Notes under the pieces: generated by a model | What the model was told of the DNA's origin: nothing | Databases searched by the model: none | What the model saw: the letters and a program-made list of their open reading frames with translations, nothing else | In this document: in pieces, positions 37,397 to 45,137 of the stretch | Numbering within the stretch: the stretch's first letter is position 1 | Layout: the number at the start of each line of letters is the position of its first letter | DNA from: Chloroflexota bacterium | Lineage (GTDB): Bacteria; Chloroflexota; UBA11872 | Direction: 5' to 3' | Length of the DNA stretch: 64,000 nt | Assembly (NCBI GenBank): GCA_026708035.1 | Contig: JAPOVQ010000025.1 | Span: forward strand, 160,204 to 224,203 | Made by a program: the position numbers and the translations under genes

Positions 37397-37855
37397 CAGT
37401 TCCTATCGGACTCCTTCCCCCTGCAAGGGGGAAGGTTGGGATGGGGGTCGGCGGCCTCGCAGCCTACCTGCTGCGCCCGCGCGCCTCTGTTACAAATCCG
37501 CCATTTCGGAAGTCTTGGCCCGGTTCGCGGTCGGCCAGTCCCGTTCGCGGTCGGCCTGCCCCGTTCGTGGTGAGCCCGTCGAACCATGAACGGGCCTAGA
37601 TACCCTCGAGACGCTCCGGTGGCCCGCGCTGCGTGCAGCGTGGGTCCGTCCGTCCCCCTCACCCTAACCCTCTCCCACGGTGGGGAGAGGGACCGGACCA
37701 GCCGCCGTTGAGACTCCCAGGCTGCGCGCAGCCTGGGCCACCGGGAACTGACCACTCCGTCATTCCGGCGGAAGCCGGAGTCCAGTCCGTGCTATCTGGA
37801 ACTGCCCAAGATGGCCCCGCGCACTCTTCGCTTGCCCCGGACCCAAGAACGTCCC
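37397..37855. repeat. repeat-rich intergenic region
   Basis: No gene is seen in this 459-bp stretch. It holds a family A variant (about 37415-37452), three tandem 20-bp units (37521-37540, 37541-37560, 37561-37580; consensus CCGTTCGCGGTCGGCC plus four variable bases), a second family A element (37653-37700) and a family B element (37757-37785). It is the densest repeat cluster outside the GNAT-like gene. Confidence 0.75.
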
Positions 37856-38653
37856 TTACGCCGACTCCGGCTGCGTCAGACCGAAACCCGCCCCCTGTGG
37901 ATCCAATAGGAAGGCGATCCGCCCCACCATCGCGATGTCCATCGGCGGCAGTGCGACTTGGGCGCCCTTGGCGACCGCCTGGCCCACCACGGCGTCGACG
38001 TCCGTGACTTGAAAGTAGACGCTCCAGTGCGCCGGGACGCCCTGCTCGCGCAGGTGCTCGGGCATCGCCATGTTGCCGGCCACGCCCACGCCGTCGGACA
38101 GGAAGATGGTGTAGTCGCCTCCCTGCTGCATCGTCATCGTCTCGGACTCCATGCCGAGCAATCTCGTATAGAACGCCGTGCCGGCGACGGGATCGTGGGT
38201 CAACAGCTCGCACCAGTGGATCGTGTTCGGCTCGGACTTCACGCCCGCGCCAATGTGGTCCTTTGCCTGCCAGAACGCCACGTGCGCGCCGGCGGGATCG
38301 CTGATGATGCTCATCCGTCCCGCCTCGAAGACGTCGAACGGCGGCGCGCCCACCGTGCCGCCTAGCTCCGGCACACGGGCTGCGATGGCATCCACGTCGT
38401 CAACCGCCAGGTGAATCATCCAGTGCGGTGGAATGCCCGCCTTCCGCTGATCCTCCGGCTGCTCGTACATGCCGCCCACGAACGCGCCGTCCACCATTGC
38501 CATCGTGTAGAAGACGTTTCCGGCCTCGTCCATCGGGTTGTCCTGGCAGTCCCATCCGAACAGGCCCGCATAAAACGCCTTGGCCGCCGCCTGATCCGTG
38601 GTCGCCAGATCGACCCAACAGGGAGAGCCCTGGGTATGGCTGGTGAATCTCAT
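37856..38653 (-). CDS. two-domain VOC (glyoxalase-like) protein
   Basis: This 265-residue protein has two vicinal-oxygen-chelate domains. The first (about 8-130) runs from GSPCWVDLATTDQAAAKAFYAGLFGW to DPAGAHVAFWQ, and the second (about 142-262) from NTIHWCELLTHDPVAGTAFYTRLLGM to DPQGAGFGLTQP. The pairing resembles the CFP-30B/hydroxylase-like group of the family. Enzymatic role unknown; VOC proteins include glyoxalases, dioxygenases and resistance proteins. No signal peptide. Confidence 0.85.
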   Translation of the reverse strand: MRFTSHTQGSPCWVDLATTDQAAAKAFYAGLFGWDCQDNPMDEAGNVFYTMAMVDGAFVGGMYEQPEDQRKAGIPPHWMIHLAVDDVDAIAARVPELGGTVGAPPFDVFEAGRMSIISDPAGAHVAFWQAKDHIGAGVKSEPNTIHWCELLTHDPVAGTAFYTRLLGMESETMTMQQGGDYTIFLSDGVGVAGNMAMPEHLREQGVPAHWSVYFQVTDVDAVVGQAVAKGAQVALPPMDIAMVGRIAFLLDPQGAGFGLTQPESA

Positions 38654-38986
38654 CGAGGATTTCAGGGCCTTTCAATGGGAGGACGCGGCCGGCCAATTGA
38701 ACGAGACCGGCCCGCGACCAGGCTGACAAGGTGACACGCGGGAGCGGCTCCGGCGGAGGATAGCCCAGATCCTCATCGGTTCGCTCGACGACCAATCGAG
38801 CTTCGCGGACGACCTTGGGTACTCCCGCTCGTCGAGCAAGTAGTTGCCAGATTAGGCCGAATTAATCCCAGATTAGTGGCACGTTCCACTTCTTGTGATC
38901 TACTGCCCTCAGACATCGGTATGCTACGATGACCAAGATGCCGCGATGGAATCGTAAGGTTCGATCCCGAATGGTCAATCGTTAAC
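38654..38986. promoter_or_regulatory. upstream region of the MarR pair with a repeat operator
   Basis: No gene is seen. CCAGATTAG occurs twice, at 38847-38855 and 38868-38876, 21 bp apart, about two helical turns. GATTA (38850-38854) and TAATC (38863-38867) form an inverted repeat between them. A MarR protein encoded just downstream could bind here to control its own operon. TATGCT further right is a possible -10 element. Confidence 0.45.
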
Positions 38987-39460
38987 GTGGAAGGCCAGCA
39001 AACCGACCCATCGGTGAATGCTCGAGCCGTTCGATTGCAGGATGGCTTGAGGAGATTGACTCTTGCCATTGTGGAAGGACTTCAGCAACAGCTATCTCCC
39101 TATCAGATCGACGCCGTTGAATATACGATTCTGGGGATTTGTCTCGCCACTGGACCAACGACGATCAAAGACCTGCAGTCGATGGTTCCGATTGACTATA
39201 CGCAGATTAGCCGCACGACATCTAGACTCGAGGACAAGGGTCTGATGGCAAAGGCTCACCTCGCGGATGATCGACGCATCGTGAGAGTTGAGGTGACGGA
39301 AAAAGGCCGGGAGCTCATGCCTGATCTCATGCAGAGCGCCCTGAAGTTCTACAAAGGTCTTGTTGGCGACATTAGCCAAGCGGAACTCGCGGAATGCACG
39401 GCCGTCATGCAGAAGCTGTCGGCGCCAGGAGATTCGGCAGAGTGCGGTAACGCCCAATGA
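38987..39460 (+). CDS. MarR-family transcriptional regulator (first of a tandem pair)
   Basis: This 157-residue winged-helix DNA-binding protein has a recognition region TTIKDLQSMVPIDYTQISRTTSRLEDKGLM (about residues 57-87). The wing with the conserved DxR is LADDRRIVRVEVTEKGRELM. It starts at GTG 38987. Its stop overlaps the next MarR gene by 4 bp (ATGA), so the two are translationally coupled. Ligand and targets unknown; no obvious adjacent efflux pump or enzyme gene. Confidence 0.85.
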   Translation: MEGQQTDPSVNARAVRLQDGLRRLTLAIVEGLQQQLSPYQIDAVEYTILGICLATGPTTIKDLQSMVPIDYTQISRTTSRLEDKGLMAKAHLADDRRIVRVEVTEKGRELMPDLMQSALKFYKGLVGDISQAELAECTAVMQKLSAPGDSAECGNAQ

Positions 39461-39945
39461 AGGACGAGATGCAAGGCGAGGAGTTGCAGGCGCAGATTGG
39501 AAAGCTGCAGGAAAACATCATGAGTGTGGTTCACATGATGTACCGCGGCATCGAGGAAGAACTGGCTGAAGACCGACTTGCCGTCGGCGTATATTCGGTG
39601 CTTGCCGCCTGCTTTGTGAACGCGCCAATCACAGTTTCGGATATCCAAAAGCACGTCCCGCTGGATACTGGGCGAATCAGCCGTATCGTGTCCAATCTCG
39701 AAGAAAGAAACTTCGTGCGAAAGACACGCCGTCGAGACGACCGACGGATGGTATCGATTGAAATGACCGACGAGGGACGCGGGATCGCGGCTCAACTCAT
39801 GGGGAAAGTAGATTCATTCTACGTGAAGACCATGAGTCGAATAACTGACGATGAATTGACGTATCTGATTGCGTTCATCGAGCAGATGCTCGCAAACGCC
39901 GAGCGGGCTCGTCAGCAGTTGAACGAAGAAGGCGCGCGAGAATAA
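39457..39945 (+). CDS. MarR-family transcriptional regulator (second of a tandem pair)
   Basis: This 162-residue MarR paralogue of the preceding protein has the same plan: ITVSDIQKHVPLDTGRISRIVSNLEERNFV as recognition region and RRRDDRRMVSIEMTDEGRGIA as wing. The helical N- and C-termini form the dimer interface in this family. MarR proteins normally act as homodimers. Two diverged copies made from one coupled message could form a heterodimer, which is an inference. Confidence 0.85.
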   Translation: MKDEMQGEELQAQIGKLQENIMSVVHMMYRGIEEELAEDRLAVGVYSVLAACFVNAPITVSDIQKHVPLDTGRISRIVSNLEERNFVRKTRRRDDRRMVSIEMTDEGRGIAAQLMGKVDSFYVKTMSRITDDELTYLIAFIEQMLANAERARQQLNEEGARE

Positions 39946-39994
39946 CTGCCTGGCCTTGGGCGCGCCGCGGCATTCCTGAAGCTCGCGGGACTCC

Positions 39995-40399
39995 CTACCA
40001 GATGGTTTCAATCTGAGACGAAGCGGTCAGGATCGCATCCCGGGTCACAACCGGGGCATCCAGAGCCGCCGCCTCCGCGGCGATCAGCCGGTCGTGCATT
40101 TCCGGGATCTCGGGATAGCGATCAAGCCTCTCAAGTTGGTCTCGACCCAAATCCGACAACTCGATGCCACCCACTGAGCCCAATGCCGCCAGCAGGTGGG
40201 AGGGAGCTAAGGCCTGGCCTAGCTTGACCGACAGGAAGTAAAACTCGGCTACGGCAATAGCCGGAACGACAATGGTGGCGTTGCCCGTCTCGGCCAGGCG
40301 GAATACCGCGGTGGCGGCGGCGGAAAGACGTTCAGGCGATTTGAGATACCACCACAGGGCATGAGTGTCGACGACGGCTCGAAACTGCCCGTTCGTCAC
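39995..40399 (-). CDS. PIN-domain toxin ribonuclease (VapC-like)
   Basis: This 134-residue PIN-domain protein is the toxin of a type II pair. Acidic active-site residues are seen in AVVDTHALWWYL (Asp), AIAVAEFYFLS (Glu), and EMHDRLIAAEAAALDAPVVTRDAIL (Asp residues). DTHALWW places it in the VapC subgroup that is often paired with Phd/YefM antitoxins. It overlaps the antitoxin gene upstream by 4 bp. Confidence 0.88.
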   Translation of the reverse strand: MTNGQFRAVVDTHALWWYLKSPERLSAAATAVFRLAETGNATIVVPAIAVAEFYFLSVKLGQALAPSHLLAALGSVGGIELSDLGRDQLERLDRYPEIPEMHDRLIAAEAAALDAPVVTRDAILTASSQIETIW

Positions 40400-40677
40400 T
40401 GCTCAGATGCCCGAGATGGCGGCGACCGAGGCTCCCAGACCGCCTTGATCTCTCGAAAATCCTCGTAGATTGCGTCCGGAAGGTCGGACAGGGCGCCCCG
40501 CAGTGATGCCAGTGACGGTTTCTCACGCGGGAGCTGCGGAACGGAAACCAGCCGGGCGCAGGGTTCCCCGCGGCGGGTGATCACAACCTCGGAGCCGGCG
40601 TCGAGCTCTTTGAGGATCTCGCTGATCCTCGCCTTGAATTCCCTGATGCCGTAGGTGGTCACAGAGTTCGCTGCCAT
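40396..40677 (-). CDS. Phd/YefM-type antitoxin
   Basis: This 93-residue antitoxin has an N-terminal Phd/YefM DNA-binding domain (TTYGIREFKARISEILKELDAGSEVVITRRGEPCARLV). The C-terminal tail is toxin-binding (LSDLPDAIYEDFREIKAVW). It is the first gene of the pair and probably represses the operon, perhaps through the inverted repeat at 40696-40711. Confidence 0.87.
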   Translation of the reverse strand: MAANSVTTYGIREFKARISEILKELDAGSEVVITRRGEPCARLVSVPQLPREKPSLASLRGALSDLPDAIYEDFREIKAVWEPRSPPSRASEQ

Positions 40678-40695
40678 GTGGTTTAATCACGAGTG

Positions 40696-40711
40696 CAATG
40701 TGACTACATTG
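40696..40711. promoter_or_regulatory. inverted repeat upstream of the Phd-type antitoxin
   Basis: CAATGTGACTACATTG is a perfect 6-bp inverted repeat with a 4-bp spacer, 18 bp upstream of the antitoxin start codon at 40677. Its position fits an autoregulatory operator for the antitoxin or the toxin-antitoxin complex. Confidence 0.45.
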
Positions 40712-40815
40712 TACCGCTTTGCTACCGGTCTGGAAGCAAACCGACCCCGATATCCGCTATGCGCGAAGCTCGGTAGCCGCGTCGCTAGCTCGATTCGCGA
40801 GACAACGGGGTATTC

Positions 40816-41250
40816 CTACCCGGCCTCACCCTTGGCTTCGGTCAGCAACTGGTGCCCCGTGACGCCCAGCAGCACCGGCAGCGTGACGTCGATGATGATC
40901 CACAGCAGCTCCGAGCTGTGCGCCGGATCGGCGAACTGCACGCCGAACCAGTTCCACAGCAGCGCCAGCAGGAACGGCACCGAGAAGTAGAACAGCACGT
41001 TCGCTTCCAGGTACTCGCGGGTCACCGTCTGGTCGGACAGGCTGGCGCACACGCTGCGCTTGCGCAGGAACGTCACGACCACCGTGAGCGCCACGGCAAT
41101 CACCTGCAACGGGTTCATGACGCTCCAGGCGGCGAGCGAGGCGTCCTCCCACGTCGGGTCGTAGAACCGCGTGACGAGGAAGTGGATGGCCACCATGGCC
41201 CCCACGCCAAACAGATAGACGGCGATCAGCCGCTTCAGGTTTGCCGCCAT
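40816..41250 (-). CDS. small integral membrane protein of unknown function
   Basis: This 144-residue protein has about four hydrophobic segments: LIAVYLFGVGAMVAIHFLV, VMNPLQVIAVALTVVVTFL, VLFYFSVPFLLALLWNWFGV and LLWIIIDVTLPVLLGV. I recognise no family. The ATG at 41250 is preceded by GGAGGG four bases upstream, so the longer open frame to 41352 is not used. Neighbours give no clue. Confidence 0.6.
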   Translation of the reverse strand: MAANLKRLIAVYLFGVGAMVAIHFLVTRFYDPTWEDASLAAWSVMNPLQVIAVALTVVVTFLRKRSVCASLSDQTVTREYLEANVLFYFSVPFLLALLWNWFGVQFADPAHSSELLWIIIDVTLPVLLGVTGHQLLTEAKGEAG

Positions 41251-41404
41251 GAGTCCCTCCCGGCTCCGTCGGTGCCCGCATACGGCGGCGGACGCACCGC
41301 CCCGCGCTTCAGTCCGCTGCGGATTCTTGCACAAGGCGGGACGGCGGCTCACGGGCGAGTGCAGCGAGTCCGACGTTCCCGCGACGCAGACTCTTGCGTT
41401 ACCG

Positions 41405-41434
41405 CTCCGTCATTCCCGCGGAGGCGGGAATCCA
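41405..41434. repeat. family B palindromic repeat
   Basis: TCCGTCATTCCCGCGGAGGC followed by GGGAATCCAC is a family B variant. It lies just after the 3' end of the NUDIX gene (minus strand), between it and the small membrane protein gene. Confidence 0.7.
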
Positions 41435-41467
41435 CCTGTCCGTCGCCACCGGACTCAAGGTGCGCGC

Positions 41468-41974
41468 TCAGACGCCCGCGTCGATCGGCTCGCTCGGCAG
41501 GTCACCCGCCACCAGCGGCGGAAGCAATTCCGCGAGGCGGCCGGGCACAAAGATCTCGTCAGACCGCCGCAGCTCGTCGAGGGACCACCAGCGATGCTCG
41601 CGGAACTCCTCTCGCTCGTGTCCCTCCATGTGGCGCGCTGTGGTGTGAACGTGGTCCGTCCGAGCCAGGAAGTAGCGCTCGCGCCAGTCGTACCAGCGCC
41701 CGTGCCACTGTGCTACGTGCCGCCGATGCCAGACGCAGGGGCCGACGCTGATGTTGCGAATGCCAGTCTCCTCAGCGCACTCGCGCCTGGCGGCCTGTTC
41801 GGCGGTCTCGCCCGGTTCGATCAATCCGCCGGGCATGTGCCAGAACGATTCCGGGCCGTGGTCGCGGCCGACACTGATCGTCGCCAGGATCAACAGCACG
41901 CGATCCTGGCGATCCAGCAGAACAGCCCGCGCCGTCGGTCGCACGAACGGGTCGTCAGGATCGCCCAGGGGCAT
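41468..41974 (-). CDS. NUDIX hydrolase
   Basis: This 168-residue NUDIX-family protein hydrolyses a nucleoside diphosphate linked to another group; the exact substrate is unknown. The Nudix box is complete: GGLIEPGETAEQAARRECAE then ETGI. The N-terminal TARAVLLDRQDRVLLILA and the C-terminal EHRWWSLDELR are the usual flanking strands. It follows the orphan antitoxin and toxin remnant on the same strand. Confidence 0.9.
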   Translation of the reverse strand: MPLGDPDDPFVRPTARAVLLDRQDRVLLILATISVGRDHGPESFWHMPGGLIEPGETAEQAARRECAEETGIRNISVGPCVWHRRHVAQWHGRWYDWRERYFLARTDHVHTTARHMEGHEREEFREHRWWSLDELRRSDEIFVPGRLAELLPPLVAGDLPSEPIDAGV

Positions 41975-41992
41975 GGCGCCGGATACCGGCTC

Positions 41993-42055
41993 TCAGTCAG
42001 CCTGTGCGTTGGCGTGAGGAAGTTCGATCACCGCCGACGCGCCAGCGACAGTCAA
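41993..42055 (-). pseudogene. vestigial PIN-domain toxin (VapC N-terminus only)
   Basis: Directly after the antitoxin, a TTG at 42055-42053 overlaps its TGA. It opens a 20-codon frame reading LTVAGASAVIELPHANAQAD and then stops. The ASAVIEL segment matches the first strand of VapC toxins (typically VDASAVIELL). The metal-binding Asp is changed to Gly and the rest is missing. This looks like a deleted toxin gene that kept the usual antitoxin-toxin overlap. Confidence 0.55.
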
Positions 42056-42282
42056 CGCCGGTCGCGTTCCGCCCGCACCAGCTCAGCCGGAGACTCGGAA
42101 AGTTCCAGGCGCTCCCGCCCGGCGATGCGCGCCAACACCTCCTCAACCGGCGGAACCGACAGGGACTGCTCCAGCTCCCGCAGCAGGTAGTCGGAGAGAC
42201 TGAGCCCGGCGCGGGCAGCGCGTTCCTTGGCCTCACGATGCACGTGGTCCGGGACGTTCCGGATTTGAATCGTCTTTGGCAC
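42052..42282 (-). CDS. orphan FitA/VapB-like antitoxin
   Basis: This 76-residue ribbon-helix-helix protein starts PKTIQIRNVPDHVHREAKERAARAGLSLSDYLLRELE, a clear FitA/VapB-type DNA-binding domain. A charged tail (RIAGRERLELSESPAELVRAERDRR) follows. The start is GTG 42282; the longer open frame reaches into the cobalamin riboswitch region on the other strand. Its cognate toxin is reduced to a remnant. It may persist as a free antitoxin or regulator. Confidence 0.75.
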   Translation of the reverse strand: MPKTIQIRNVPDHVHREAKERAARAGLSLSDYLLRELEQSLSVPPVEEVLARIAGRERLELSESPAELVRAERDRR

Positions 42283-42427
42283 GTTGCTGAAGGTACTCCA
42301 TGTCCGCCGAATGCGACGTCCCCGATTCTGGCTGGCCGCTCCGCGGTCCCGCCGTGGTGGCTGCTTGACAGGCCTCGATGCCGCCGGAAATACTCCGCGC
42401 CAACTGAATATCGAAACACCGTTCGCT

Positions 42428-42592
42428 TCAGGTGCCCACCTAGGGAGAATAGGGAAGGCGGTGAGAATCCGCCGCGGTTGCGCCACTGTAAGCGGGATTT
42501 TGGGGCCGGCGCCCACTGTCAGAATGCTGATGGGAAGGGCCCGGCAAACCCCCTAAGCCCGTAAGCCAGGAGACCTGCCTGAGCGAGAGGTG
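42428..42592 (+). ncRNA. cobalamin riboswitch
   Basis: The segment shows the conserved cobalamin-aptamer elements in order: CAGGTGCC near the 5' end, GGGAAGGCGGTGAGAATCCG, then CCGCGGTTGCGCCACTGTAA, and finally the B12 box in AAGCCAGGAGACCTGCC. It lies about 100 nt upstream of btuC, the first gene of the cobalamin uptake operon. Binding of adenosylcobalamin should lower expression of the operon. Aptamer boundaries are approximate. Confidence 0.93.
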
Positions 42593-42659
42593 ACCACTCT
42601 CCGCCATAGAGAGGGTCCTCGCGGTCAGGTCGTCGCACCTAGCCTACGGAAGCCCAGGT

Positions 42660-42681
42660 CTCCAGCGGAGAGCCGCTGGAG
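42660..42681 (+). promoter_or_regulatory. Shine-Dalgarno-sequestering hairpin of the cobalamin riboswitch
   Basis: CTCCAGCGG (42660-42668) and CCGCTGGAG (42673-42681) form a perfect 9-bp stem with loop AGAG. The right arm contains most of the GGAGG (42678-42682) that serves the btuC start at 42689. Folding would hide the ribosome site, so this is the likely expression platform and control is translational. No U-tract follows it. Confidence 0.7.
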
Positions 42682-42688
42682 GTGAGGC

Positions 42689-43768
42689 GTGCTCGGGGCC
42701 GCGCGACTGACGTCGCTGCGCAACTATCGCCAGGCTGGCATCTCAATTCGCCTTGCCGTCGGCGGTGCCGTTCTCACGGTCATTGCCCTTGCGACGGCCC
42801 TGATCTCCCTGAGTCTCGGGCCGGTCAATATCCCGGCCGACCACGTGGCGTCCATCGTGCTGGCACCGATTGGCATCGAGCTGGCTGACTTTGGCCGCAC
42901 CGAGCAGCTGGTCATCGAGCAAATCCGGCTGCCGCGAATCCTGGTGGGCGCCGTCGTCGGCATGGCGCTGGCGGTGGCCGGCGCCACCATGCAGGGGCTG
43001 TTTCGCAACCCGATGGCCGATCCCGGGATCATTGGGGTCTCCGCGGGCGGCGCCCTTGGCGCGGTCATCGCAATCGCCACCGGCGCGACCGGCTTGTTCT
43101 TTCTGGCCCTGCCGACGTTCGCCTTCATTGGCGCGCTGGCCGCCACGTTTCTCGTCTACGGCATCGCGGCCGTTGGGGGCCATTTCTCGATGGCCACGCT
43201 GCTGCTGGCGGGCATCGCCGTCAACGCCTTTCTGGGTGCGATCGTCTCCACGATCATCATCGTTCTGCCCGACAACGAAGCGCTGCGGGAGATCCTGTTC
43301 TGGCTCGCGGGCGGCTTGGATTCGCGCGTTTGGGAGCACGTGCACATCTCGGCCCCGCTGATTCTCGGCGCCACCGCGGTCATTCTGCTGGCGTCTCGCG
43401 ATCTCAATTTGCTGATGCTGGGCGACGACGAGGCGCGCGCCATGGGCGTTCGCGTGGGCCTCACCCGCGGAACGCTATTGGCCGCCTCGGCGCTGGCCAC
43501 CGGCGCGGCCGTGGCCGTCAGCGGGACTATCGCCTTCGTGGGCCTCGTGACGCCCCACATCCTGCGGCTGGTGCTGGGCCCCGATCACCGGGTGCTGATT
43601 CCGCTCAGCGCCATCGCCGGCGCGGTCTTCGTGATCGTCGCCGACACCGTCGCTCGGACCATTGTCCAGCCGGCCGAGTTTCGGGTCGGCGTGCTCACGG
43701 CCTTCGTCGGCGCGCCGTTTTTTGTCCTACTGCTGATTCGCAATAAACGTCAGGCGCAGGCGCTATGA
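42689..43768 (+). CDS. btuC: cobalamin/iron-siderophore ABC transporter permease (FecCD/BtuC)
   Basis: This 359-residue FecCD-family permease has about ten membrane helices. Signature parts are IRLPRILVGAVVGMALAVAGATMQGLFRNPMADPGIIGVSAGG, FWLAGGLDSRVWEH, and SGTIAFVGLVTPHILRLVLGPDHR. Start GTG 42689 follows GGAGGTGAG. The cobalamin riboswitch just upstream and the btuF, btuD and cob genes after it point to corrinoid uptake. Without that context, iron-siderophore transport would be equally possible. Confidence 0.92.
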   Translation: MLGAARLTSLRNYRQAGISIRLAVGGAVLTVIALATALISLSLGPVNIPADHVASIVLAPIGIELADFGRTEQLVIEQIRLPRILVGAVVGMALAVAGATMQGLFRNPMADPGIIGVSAGGALGAVIAIATGATGLFFLALPTFAFIGALAATFLVYGIAAVGGHFSMATLLLAGIAVNAFLGAIVSTIIIVLPDNEALREILFWLAGGLDSRVWEHVHISAPLILGATAVILLASRDLNLLMLGDDEARAMGVRVGLTRGTLLAASALATGAAVAVSGTIAFVGLVTPHILRLVLGPDHRVLIPLSAIAGAVFVIVADTVARTIVQPAEFRVGVLTAFVGAPFFVLLLIRNKRQAQAL

Positions 43769-43904
43769 AGCGCGAGCAACGGAAGGGCTGCCGCGTGTCA
43801 CCCCTCTAGCCACCACTCACCCGTGACCACACCGGCCCTCAATCGGCGTCGCAACAGGGCGACCCAGGCAAGGATTCGTCCCACCGAAAGGACTGCTCGT
43901 AGAC

Positions 43905-45134
43905 ATGCAACGGCTTCGCACACTCGTCATGATTCCCTTGGTGCTTCTCGCACTTACGCTCGCCCTGGCGGCTTGCGGGCCGGACCCGGAGGGGTCGCCG
44001 ACGACTGCATCGGCTGCGCCCGCGACCACCCCGACTACGCCTGAAGCGACGCCCGAGCCGATGCCGACCCAGACGGCCGCGCCCACGGCTCAACCGACCG
44101 CCGAACCGACCCCAACCCAGACGGCGACGCCTACGGCCCCGGCGACGCCGACGGCAACCGCCGAGCCCACCCCGACCCAGGATGCGATGACGCTGCCGCC
44201 GGAGGTCACGCAGGCATTCGCCAACGTCCGTGGCATTGTCGACCCCACCAACTTCAGCTGGCCTCGTGAAGTCGAAGGGCTCAACGGTGTGTTCAGCATC
44301 CCGTTCAAGCCGCTGCGCATCATCACGGCTTCGGTCGGGCACGACGAAATGACGCTGGCCCTGGTGCCGCTGGACCGGCTGGTGGCCGTCGGCAGCGCGT
44401 CCCAGAACGCCACCTACTCCAACGTCGCCGATCTTCTGCAGGACAAGCCCCAGATTTCCCGTGACCCCGAGACGATCATTGCCGAGGCGCCGGATGTCGT
44501 AGTCACCAGCCCGTTCTTCTCGGCCGACGGCGTCGAAGCCCTTTCGAAGGCCGGCGTGCTGGTGATCCAGACCGAGCTGAAGCACGACGCGGAGGCGCGG
44601 ATCAACAACATCCTCCTGATGGGATACATCTTCGGCGAAGAAGAGCGGGCCGTGGAGTTCGCCACCGAGATTCGCGACCGGTACGAGTCCCTCATTGCCG
44701 TGACCGGCGCCGTCGAAACCCGTCCGCGCGTGCTGGCGCTCACCCAATACTCCGACAAGCTGTGGGTGGCCGGGGCGGACTCGACCGAGGGCAGCGTGAT
44801 CGAGGCGGCCGGAGGACTAAACGCGGCGGCTGACGCTGGAGTCGAGGGCAACCAGACCACCAGCCTCGAGGGCGTGATTGCCATGGCGCCTGAGGTCATC
44901 GTGATCGCCCAGCCCAGGGAATTTGGAGCCGAGGAATTCAGGCAGAGCCTCTTCGACAATGAGGCCCTGGCCGAGCTTCCGGCAATCAAGAACGAGGCAG
45001 TCCACATCGTCGAGGGCAAGCACTTCACCACGCTTTCGTACTGGAACATCCGCGGCGCCGAGGACCTGGCGCGGCTCCTGTGGCCCGAGGACTTCGGTGA
45101 CACCGAGAGCCCACCCTTTAGTCTGGCGGAATAG
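43905..45134 (+). CDS. btuF: corrinoid-binding lipoprotein of the ABC importer (BtuF-like)
   Basis: This 409-residue extracytoplasmic binding lipoprotein has a signal peptide with lipobox LAAC near residue 25. A Pro/Thr/Ala-rich linker (about 28-85) follows, then a class III periplasmic-binding fold: PLRIITASVGHDEMTLALVPLDRLVAVG, PETIIAEAPDVVVTSPFF, then GLNAAADAGVEGNQTTSLEGVIAMAPEVIVIA. It lies 136 bp after btuC and 3 bp before btuD. The corrinoid assignment rests on the riboswitch and cob gene context. Confidence 0.88.
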   Translation: MQRLRTLVMIPLVLLALTLALAACGPDPEGSPTTASAAPATTPTTPEATPEPMPTQTAAPTAQPTAEPTPTQTATPTAPATPTATAEPTPTQDAMTLPPEVTQAFANVRGIVDPTNFSWPREVEGLNGVFSIPFKPLRIITASVGHDEMTLALVPLDRLVAVGSASQNATYSNVADLLQDKPQISRDPETIIAEAPDVVVTSPFFSADGVEALSKAGVLVIQTELKHDAEARINNILLMGYIFGEEERAVEFATEIRDRYESLIAVTGAVETRPRVLALTQYSDKLWVAGADSTEGSVIEAAGGLNAAADAGVEGNQTTSLEGVIAMAPEVIVIAQPREFGAEEFRQSLFDNEALAELPAIKNEAVHIVEGKHFTTLSYWNIRGAEDLARLLWPEDFGDTESPPFSLAE

Positions 45135-45137
45135 CCC

